DNA of 64,000 nt from Hemerocallis citrina. Its lineage: Eukaryota; Streptophyta; Magnoliopsida; Asparagales; Asphodelaceae. Positions within the stretch are counted from its first letter, which is position 1; each line of letters opens with the position of its first letter. The stretch lies in the NCBI GenBank assembly GCA_017893485.1, contig CM030366.1, forward strand, positions 186,603,947 through 186,667,946. The letters are read 5' to 3'. The notes under the pieces are model-generated. The model ran no database searches, had not been told where the DNA came from, and worked only from the letters and a program-made list of their open reading frames with translations. The position numbers and the translations under genes were made by a program. This document shows positions 55,839-64,000 of the stretch, piece after piece.

Positions 55839-58800
55839 TGCCCCCGCAAGATGGAGCACCGAGAGGTGATTCCAATCTTATTCACCAAGTATTGGGAGTG
55901 AGAGTGAGAAAGAGATTTGGTGAGTGCATCAGCTGTTTGATCAGCAGAGGAAACATGGGCGACGTGAAGAGAACCCCCTTGAACCTGTTCCCGAATGAAG
56001 TGATAGTCAAGAGCAACATGTTTCATGTGAGAATGAAAAACCGGATTTGATCATAGATTTGTTGCACCAATGTTGTCACAGTAGATAACAAGTTGTTTTT
56101 TTTTTTGAAATAAAAGTGACCAAAGTCACCAATCTCATTAATGATAATTAACGTGATTACAGAACCAATCCAAATACATCATCTAGTACTCGACAGTACC
56201 ACTAGCAAAAACTCACAAACAGTGTTCATCGGCACACAAAAAAAGTCTAAAAACAGATAGAAAATAACATAGCATCTAGGCAACAACGATGGTTTCTGAC
56301 AACCAAAATAGTTGCTGCATTTACTGGACACCTCTCAGCCCTCCCTGATAGTGCTGACAAAGGTAGAACTCCTTAGGTGTTTGCGTGGCGAATCACACTG
56401 CCCCATCTCCTCTGCTTCTCTTCCTCGGACCTGTATGACCTGCCCAATCATGAATGAGGACAACAATTTTTCGAAGCAAAATATGAAATTGACATCTAAT
56501 GTTACGAAAACAAAAGTCATTTCTATCCCTCCATAAAGACCAGATAATCGCTCCCGCAGTAATATCCCATAGATCCTTATGTTCTTTACTAATATTGGTG
56601 TTTCTCCATTCACCCCAAATGTCTTGTACCCTCTTCGGCGTCTCTAGCGTATTGAAACCCATCCCAAAGACTTTCCAAACTAATACGGCTCTAGGGCAAA
56701 GAATGAATAGGTGTTCCGTATCCTCCGCATCCCCGTAGCACTGTTGACAAATATTGCTAATAGGAACATTGCGTTTTTGTAAGTTCGTTTTAGTTAAAAT
56801 CGCGTTGTGTAGGGTCAACCATGCAAAAGCTTTGACCTTGGTCGGAATTTGCGCCTTCCATATGATGTTTGCGTGGCTACTTCTGATTCCTTCGTCATTG
56901 AGGACCTCATACATGGACGACACCGAGAACATCCTCTCCTTCCCTCTCATCCACTCTCTCTCATCCGTTGCCCCTGTAGTTGGCCGATCTGCCCCTGCTA
57001 GCATAACTTTCAGCTCTCCTAGTTGTGTTAAACCCGTCGTTGATAGGGCTTCTTCTTCTAGGAATCTCCATCTTCCACTTCTCCATCTTTCACAAACAAG
57101 TTCGTCCATCGTATCTACTTCGCAAGCTAGATTTGGAAATAGCGACAGGAATGTGTTTTCCCCACACCATTTATCCATCCAGAATCTAGTTTGCATCCCA
57201 TTTCCTATTTTGCATCTCGTATTAGCATGAAACGCTTCCCCATTTTTTCAATCCCTTTCCATATAAATGAGGTCTTGCCCTGCATACTCCTTCCTCCAAA
57301 TCTGAAAATCTTCCGGCGTCTATATCTCATGAACGAATTACTCCACCATGCCTTCCTTTGTTTGTGCATCTTCCACCACCATTTGGCTAGAAGAGCCTTA
57401 TTCATCTCTCTTAGGTTAATAATTCCCATCCCCCCAAACTCCTTCTTCTTGCACACTCGTTCCCATTTCATAAGTGGGATCCCATTCCCCTCTCTGTTCC
57501 CTTGCCATAAGAATCTCCTCCTGGCTCTATCAATTCTTTTGATCACCCAAATGGGGATCTCGAAAATGGACATAAGATAAGAAGGCAGGCTGCTTAGTAC
57601 CGAATTGATGAGCGTGATTCTCCCTCCCAAAGAGAGAAACTTACCTTTCCACCCCGCCAGCTTCTTCGCAATCTTTTCAATTAGTGGTTCCCAATCGTCT
57701 TTTTTCATCTTTCCCGGTCTTATTGGCGTCCCTAGATATCGCACGGGGTAAACGCCCTGGGCGCACCCAGATAACAAGTTGTTGAGGTAGGAAAACATGA
57801 AGCTCGGTAAGTGGAGAAAAATCCAACGAATGTAAGCAGTTGTGGTAGCAACAACTCGGTATTCAGCCTCGGTAGAAGTTCAGGTCATCGTCCTTTGTTT
57901 CTTTGAACTCCATGAGATTGGATTGCGACCAATGTAGATGAGATATGCACCTGTGGACGTAAAGTCATCTTTGTTGCCAGCCCAGTCTGCATCCGAAAAT
58001 GCATGAAGTGACAGTGGGGAGTTCCGGTAGATAATAGCCCCATGATCAATAGTACCACAAAGATACCGGAGTAGACGCTTTGCTGCATTCCAATGATCAG
58101 TCTTGGGGAAATGCATGAATTGAGATAGGTTGTTGACCGTGTAAGCAATGTTTGGGCGTGTGTGATAAATATTGAAGACTGCCAACAACAACTCAGTATT
58201 CAGTCGGTTCAGATAGAGATGAGCCAGAGTGAAAAGTAAGAGTTGGAGTAGTGGCAAGTGGTGTAGACACTAGCTTGGCATCGGACATTGAGTGTGAGTA
58301 AGGAGATCATGTATATATCGCATCTAAGAAAGAAAGATGCCTTGCAGATGTGGAATGACTTTAACTCCAAGAAAATATGAAAGTGGGCCAAGATCCTTTA
58401 GGGAGAATCGGTTGGAGAGAACATGAATGAACTTTTGTACTGCTGCATCGTTGTTGCATGTGATAATTATGTCGTCAACGTAGACCAAGAGATATATATG
58501 TTGGAAGTATTGTAGACAAATAGGGATGTGTCAGCATGAGAATTAATGAAGTTGGTGGTGATAAAAAACTGACGTAGCTCATGGTACCATGAACAAGGGG
58601 CTTGTTTGAGACCGTATATTGCTTTGCACAGTTTACATACATGATGAGGATGATCTTTATCAATGAATCATTGTGGTTGCACCAGAAAGACGTCTTCAGA
58701 AAGAGAGCATTGGAGAAAGGCATTATTGACATCAAGTTGTCGCAGTGACCAACCACGAGTGACGACAAGAGAGAAAACATGTTGTACTGTTGTTGGTTTG

Positions 58801-59262
58801 ACCACATGACTGAAGGTGTCATGATAGTCAACACCCGGGCGTTGATGAAACCCTTTGGCAACTAAACGTGCTTTGTACATGTCAACAGAACCATCAGATA
58901 AACGTTTCGTTCAAAAAATCCACTTACAACCGACTATATTTTGGGTCAGATTGAATGGAACAAGGTCCCATGTCCCATTCCGAACAAGAGCATCATACTC
59001 CTCAGACATGGCCTGATGCCATTTGGAATTTTTGATGGCCTGGGTCATTGTAGAAGGGTCAAGGTCAGGGTTGGTGGAAAGTTGGGCAGTGAGATTGAGT
59101 TTTTGGATTGGTTTGTGGATATTATTTTTGGATCGAGTAACTATACCTTGATGTGGGAAAGGAATATGTGTCGGGGGCGGGGGGTGTGATGATTGGGTGA
59201 TGGGTGAGTTGGATCGCACATGTAAATTACTAGTACAAATATAACTACAGTTACTGTGCATG
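55839..59262 (-). pseudogene. Ty1/copia pol (RT-RNase H) fragment, split by a LINE
   Basis: Minus strand from about 59262: integrase/RT linker with IVTRSKNNIHKPIQKLNLTA, RT motifs [80 protein letters not shown], the YVDD box in [12 protein letters not shown], then RPNIAYTVNNLSQFMHFPKT, and RNase H SDADWAGNKDDFTSTGAYLI. It breaks at the LINE (56098-57768) and resumes as MKHVALDYHFIREQVQGGSL and VSSADQTADALTKSL. Stops occur at several places. Gag, protease and most of the integrase are missing. Confidence 0.92.
56098..57768 (-). mobile_element. 5'-truncated L1-type LINE, 15-bp TSD
   Basis: The direct repeat AGATAACAAGTTGTT flanks it (56083-56097 and 57769-57783). A T tract at 56098 on the plus strand is the LINE poly(A) tail. 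Minus-strand coding starts inside the RT C-terminus (VYPVRYLGTPIRPGKMKKDD, KLAGWKGKFLSLGGRITLIN, SVLSSLPSYLMSIFEIPIWV). After a frame break it continues to a zf-RVT-type domain (MYEVLNDEGIRSSHANIIWK, AFAWLTLHNAILTKTNLQKR, CQQCYGDAEDTEHLFILCPR). The 5' endonuclease region is absent, as usual for truncated copies. It inserted into the copia RNase H region. Confidence 0.94.
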
Positions 59263-59684
59263 AAGATATATGGCTACAATTTTCTTTTAATTCTTAATTA
59301 ATTAAATTTGTTTTTGAATGAATCGATACACACCTACTTTAAATTTTTTAGTGGTAGCATGTTAATTCGGAATACATAGAGCTGTTTTAGGGAAAAAATA
59401 TATAATTTATTAATTTGTTTAGGGTTCTTCAAATATTTAGATTTTGGTTTGTTGTTTATGGTAATACAATGTGTATTATTTTTTATTCAAAAATATATAA
59501 CTGTTTGAGAATGAATTATGATATATTTAAATTGATCGATCCCCATGCTTGTTATGTTAACTGTTCCCCATGCTAATTATGTTAACTGTTGAAGGCCCTA
59601 TTTGCAACGAAGTTATCTCCATATAGAATATATATGCTAACTTTGGTAGTCATCCAGTCATACTCTTATCTCCATTTTAAAGTT
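59263..59684. other. AT-rich sequence; no gene seen
   Basis: No coding frame or transposon ends recognised. Confidence 0.6.
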
Positions 59685-60066
59685 ACTAGTAATTTACACG
59701 TGTGATGCACATCTTAATAAATATAATTTATTTTAAAGTAAAAATTCAGCCGTAGTCTGTATTTGATCTAAAACCTCATTTACAATAGTTATGCACGTGC
59801 GTTGCACTGGTTGGTAGATGGACAAATTACACTAAGGCCTTTTCCCATTATAGTAGTAGAGATCTTTACAATTAAAAAGAACTAGTAATTTACACGTGCA
59901 ATGGACGTCCTAATAAATAAAGTTTTTTGAAAGTAAAAAATTTACATGTTATCTAGGCTTGAACGTAAGATCTTCTTTATAATAGTTATGCATGTGCGTT
60001 ACACACGTTGATAGATTTGCAAATAACAACTTCTATTTTCTCATTATAATATATAAGAGATTGGAG
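59685..60066 (-). mobile_element. Two Helitron-derived fragments
   Basis: ACTAGTAATTTACACGTGTGATGCACATC (split here as ACTAGTAATTTACACGTG then TGATGCACATC) at 59688 and a second copy at 59881 match the Helitron 3' ends at 26070-26950. The first ends with CCTTTTCCCATTATAGTAGTAGAGA near 59860. The second ends near 60060. Confidence 0.62.
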
Positions 60067-60119
60067 ATTAGAGATTAAAGATTTAGGTAAAAGAGGAGTT
60101 TAGATAAGTATAGTTTCTA

Positions 60120-63100
60120 TGTAACCCCTGTTTTTCATTTTATGTATTTTGGAGTGTATTTTTCATTTTTGTGTATTTTTATCTCTCTTGTATTTTTCTG
60201 AACCGTATATTGGAATTTTTTTTTCAATATATATCCATTTTATTTCATTTTGAGCTCCTTGTGTTATTGGTTCGTCGCTTTTGTTCGTTTTCGCCATTTT
60301 GATTCTTTTCCTCATTTTTGGACTCGCTATCCTTGTTTTAATTTTTCCATGGTGTTGTGGTGGTGTTTTTGTTGCATTTTTCCAAACCTATGATTTTTGA
60401 CTCCTAATTAGATTTTTTTCAAGGAGCCATAGAATTCACTATAAATTGTATTCCTATTTGAAATTTACCCAATACTCATTACCCATTTGTATACTTATTA
60501 CTACATACTAATACTCACAACCCATTGGCCCACATTAATCTCCTATATATAAACCCTAACACCCCCAAAACCCTAAACCTAAACCTAATCTCTCTCTCTC
60601 CCTCTCCAAAGAATCCCGGCCCTCTCTCTCCCCTAATTTGTGTGATCTCGACCTGCACCTCCCCATAACCGAGCCCCCTCCATCCAAGCATCCGGCCATC
60701 CCCTACACATCAACCCCCATCCGGCCATACTCCCATCCCCACATACATACCCGACCATCCTCCTCCTTGCCAGCCGATACCACCAAGTACCACCATCCAC
60801 ATCACAACCATCATCATCTCTTCTCGTGGATTCTTGAAGTGGGTATTTTCCACTTCGTTCGTTGCATCAAGGATTTCGTTCGTGGGAGTTTTTGTTCGTT
60901 GATTGCTTGGATTCGCGCTTGGTGAGGATTTTGATCATGGGTTTTGCTCCTAGGGCTATTTGCATCGTGTTCATCTCCGTTCTAAGGCAAGTAACTTGTA
61001 CTACAATTCATTTGGTTTGATACAAGTCAAAAAGTTCACATATAGTGTAGTTGGGTCTAGAGACAACCAAAGATTGTGTTTTCCTTGATGAGTTTTGTCT
61101 CTATTGTGATAATTTGGCTATAGATGACTTAGGACACCAATTTTGATAGGAGATAACCTAGGTTTTACCCAAATCTTGATTTTGAACCATGTATGTAAAT
61201 ATTTGTGTGAATTTGTGTTTGGATGAATACCCATGTGAAATAATAGGAGTGGACATGTTAGTAACCCTAAATCATGATGATTAGATGTTTGGTAGGCTAG
61301 ATTTCAAGTTTGGATGTGTTTGGATCAATATTATTGAAGTTATGATGTTCTTGATTTGAAGTGTGAAATCTGTAAATTCTGGAGGTTCTGTTTTGTTTGC
61401 TGTTTTCGTCCATGCTACAGTCAGTATCTTGATTCCTGTATAAAATATGAATTTTAGATAATTTTGTCTATTTTCAAACCCCACTGGTTTTGCTTGATTT
61501 GGATTTCGTATGACTGAGTTATGACTGTTTTAGTACAGAGATGTCGATCCATTCCAGATTCAGTTTTTGGTTGATTTCATTAACAAACTATTTTCAAGAA
61601 CTATTCTAAACATATTATCTTGATCTAATATTTTGGTCAGTGTTTCTATATGAAGTTAGGACTACCCAGATTTTTGATGAATTTTAAAGACAAGTTTTAT
61701 GTGGTGTTTCATGCTCTTTTCTAAAATCTACTCATGCTGTATTTTGCTTACTGTTCAGTAAAGAATCCTATTTTCACAATGATTCCTTATACTGTATGAA
61801 AATCCTTTGTGAAATGTGAATGATAGTAAAATCTATCTATTTTCATATCCCTTTGGCGGAATTGGATTTCGATTCACTGGTTGCGAGATATCCTAGTTTT
61901 CGTACAGCAGTGTGAGAATTCCAGATTCGCTAAACTATGTTTTCGTGCTGTTTTCCTATTTTTGATGACTTATCTATTCTTTCTGGAAAATTATGAAATT
62001 CTATATTTTGTTTCTGGATATATAGGGGATTACCCCAAATTTTTTGTGGATTTATTTGATGTGTTTTCATGCTGTTTTCTTATTCTTAAAGTTGTTTTTC
62101 TGATTTCTGGCTGAACCTAAATTCTGTATTCAAATCAGTTTGGAGCTGTGTTGTTGTGAATTAGTATGTGACTTATTTATATGCGTTGAATTTGTGTGGA
62201 TGTCTAGTTTCCAGATCCTTTGACGGATCTAGGTTTGCATTTCTGTGGTGACGGAATTTACTGTTTTAGTACTGATCTGTCATGCTGTCCTGATTATAAA
62301 CATACACCATTTTGCTCGATTATGAGACTGTATATTATCTATGCACGCTGATTTGTATCCCTGAACCTTATACTGATTATACCATGTTAGTTTGACACTA
62401 TTTTGTACACATCATGCATGTTTGATAACCATAATAAAAGTAACCAAGCCGGGGTTTAAGGGAAGATCTAGTAGTGGATAATATGGAAACGTGTACTTGG
62501 AAGGGAACTAGTGTTCCATACTGTTACTGTTACTGTTACTGTTTTCTGACCTTGTCTACATTGCTTCTTCTGTAAGAAGGTGTAGAGTAGAAGAGAACCA
62601 CTAGGTTCTGACTGTTACTGTTACTGCTACTGTTACTGATACCTGAGTACACTGTCCCCATCATGGTCCACTATGAAATCTTACTAAGCGAAACTATTTG
62701 TTGTAGCAACCATATGATAAAAGTTGGGGTGCATGAAGTGCTACCTAGTTAGTAATACACACAAGACTGCAAGAACATAAACTGAGACTGTTAGACTGAT
62801 ACTGTTAGACTGGGACTGTTACACTGAACATACTGCTACTGATACTGATATACTGTTATCCTGATTTACTGATATACTGAACTTAATGTTACTAGAGACT
62901 GTTAGTTGCCATATGACACTGCATTTGACATAAAAACATCTATTCTGTTAGGATACCATGTTAGATATTACTGTTGATGCATTATGACATGTTATTAGTT
63001 AGTTTCCCCATATGCTTGTATCCTACATTATTTGTGACCCGCGACTTGCAATTGACGGGTACTTGTTTTCTTCTTTTCCCCTTTTCCTGCAAATTTACTA

Positions 63101-63499
63101 TTGCAGATCAGGAGGGTCAGCTTCCAGAAGGTATTGGCGAGATGATGTTTTAGATGCTGGAGATTTCTGCTTTATTATTATTATTCTTATTGTTGCTTGA
63201 ACATTGAATAAGTGTATTTGGTTTATTGGATATTATTTGTCTTTGGGCGATGTGACCCATGATATTATTTTTCTCTAGACTCTGATTAATTTGAGAATAT
63301 TGTATTTGGTTTCACATAAATTTCTGTTGGTAATTTGTCTCAATTAAGAATGAATGGTTGTGCCTTTTGCTTCCGACTCTGATAAAGTCTGTGATGTGTT
63401 GTAAAGATTCTGAAACAGCTTATGGATGATGAAAATCATTCGCTTGACTTTTGTTACGTATACGTATTCCGTATTCTTTTTGGGAAGCGAGGCGTGACA
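60120..63499 (+). mobile_element. Complete gypsy-type solo LTR, TSD TTCTA
   Basis: Starts TGTAACCCCTGTTTTTC and ends GGGAAGCGAGGCGTGACA. The 5-bp TTCTA is exactly duplicated (60115-60119 and 63500-63504). A TATATATAAACCC box (60543-60554) lies upstream of a CT-rich leader (TCTCTCTCTCTCCCTCTCC). The body is T-rich with repeated phrases, and a TACTGT-type microsatellite lies at 62515-62660. The ORF at 60638-60925 is Pro-rich leader without family resemblance. Related LTRs: 17170-19760 (minus), 21087-21415 and 37925-38934. Confidence 0.88.
62515..62660. repeat. TACTGT microsatellite-like stretches
   Basis: TACTGTTACTGTTACTGT and similar runs at 62518-62545 and 62607-62640, with further ACTGATACTG copies to about 62890. 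Confidence 0.85.
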
Positions 63500-63504
63500 T
63501 TCTA

Positions 63505-63838
63505 CCGTATTTTGGACAAGATAATTGTTCTTATTTTAGCTCCAAAATGAGTTATAAACATATCAAAAATAGAATAACCAAAGATTCCTAAAATTAGGAG
63601 AGATAACTTCAGTTATATCAACTCAATTTGTTTTCCAAAACATAGCCTAAAAATTAAAAGAAAAAAGATAATCAATTCAGATCATATGACAATATTAACT
63701 GCTTTATTAATCCCATCAAACACCAAACTCCCATCTCCCCATGCGCATTGAGATTCATCGAGAGTCCATTGACTTGGGAACCCACAATATCGGTCTTGTT
63801 CAAGGGCTTTTGAGCAAATATACCCCCACTATCTTAGA
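63505..63838. other. Spacer; no gene recognised
   Basis: AT-rich sequence between the solo LTR and the last MULE. Confidence 0.6.
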
Positions 63839-64000
63839 AAACTTTGCCGTGCTGATCCACTTTTAAAAATATTTGGCATCCTGATCCACTTCCGAAAACA
63901 ATTAGCGATCTGACCCAATTTTGAACACGTCAGCATAAACCGTTATTGGAAATAACGGTATAGGTTATTTACATGCCGTTATTTCCAATAACGGCATCTA
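63839..64000. mobile_element. Left end of another palindromic MULE, continuing past the window
   Basis: AACTTTGCCGTGCTGATCC starts the head. Repeats of TGATCCACTT..AAAA follow, then CACGTCAGCATAAACCGTTA and the palindromes CCGTTATTGGAAATAACGG and GCCGTTATTTCCAATAACGGC (20-base cores). It belongs to the same subgroup as 28238-29109 and 30043-37495. Confidence 0.8.

Noticed and set aside
56393..57230. Plus-strand ORFs opposite the LINE
   Set aside because: They are antisense shadows of the LINE zf-RVT and RT frames, which match a known family.
60638..60925. Pro/His-rich 95-codon ORF
   Set aside because: Lies in the leader of a solo LTR, directly after its TATA box; no recognisable domain.

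Overview
The window is plant nuclear DNA, almost certainly from a eudicot. It holds one intron-rich gene for a chloroplast plastoglobule protein (PAP12/fibrillin type, 11 exons), pieces of an EFR/Xa21-like receptor kinase, and a dense nest of plant transposable elements: Ty1/copia, Tat-type Ty3/gypsy, L1 LINE, hAT, Mutator-like (MULE) and Helitron. I see no bacterial-type operons, tRNA genes or rRNA genes. I cannot name the species.

Layout. 1-1.75 kb: the tail of a copia element, interrupted by a hAT MITE that itself holds a foldback element. 1.96-6.07 kb: PAP12 on the minus strand, apparently intact (401 codons including the stop over 11 exons). 6.9-7.6 kb: a copia LTR. 8.3-11.7 kb: a hAT transposase pseudogene split by a solo LTR, which contains a Pack-MULE, which contains three exons of a BONZAI/copine gene. 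11.7-21.4 kb: a copia element of about 3.3 kb carrying gag and protease but no recognisable polymerase, opened by two large solo LTRs and itself sitting in an older gypsy LTR remnant. 21.4-22.7 kb: the C-terminal half of an LRR receptor kinase (minus). 24.1-29.7 kb: LTR remnants, MITEs, a Helitron-end cluster and two palindrome-rich foldback MULEs. 30.0-37.5 kb: a full-length MULE with a plant-mobile-domain gene and a MuDR-type transposase facing each other. 37.7-41.3 kb: a hairpin MITE, LTR pieces, a copia gag and another foldback MULE. 41.4-55.6 kb: the N-terminal half of an LRR receptor kinase split by a 12.9 kb Tat-type gypsy element with satellite-like arrays and an antisense extra ORF. 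55.6-59.3 kb: a copia pol fragment split by an L1 LINE. 60.1-63.5 kb: a complete 3.4 kb solo LTR. 63.84 kb to the end: the start of another palindromic MULE.

The recurring structure is a group of six MULE-type elements (8.5, 27.4, 28.2, 30.0, 40.1 and 63.8 kb). Five share a terminal head made of about 30-bp repeats. Inside the head are arrays of short perfect palindromes whose sequence differs from subgroup to subgroup. One member (30.0-37.5 kb) carries a transposase and a PMD gene, one has captured host exons, and the rest are foldback derivatives. Target-site duplications written into the sequence allow the insertion order to be read in most nests.
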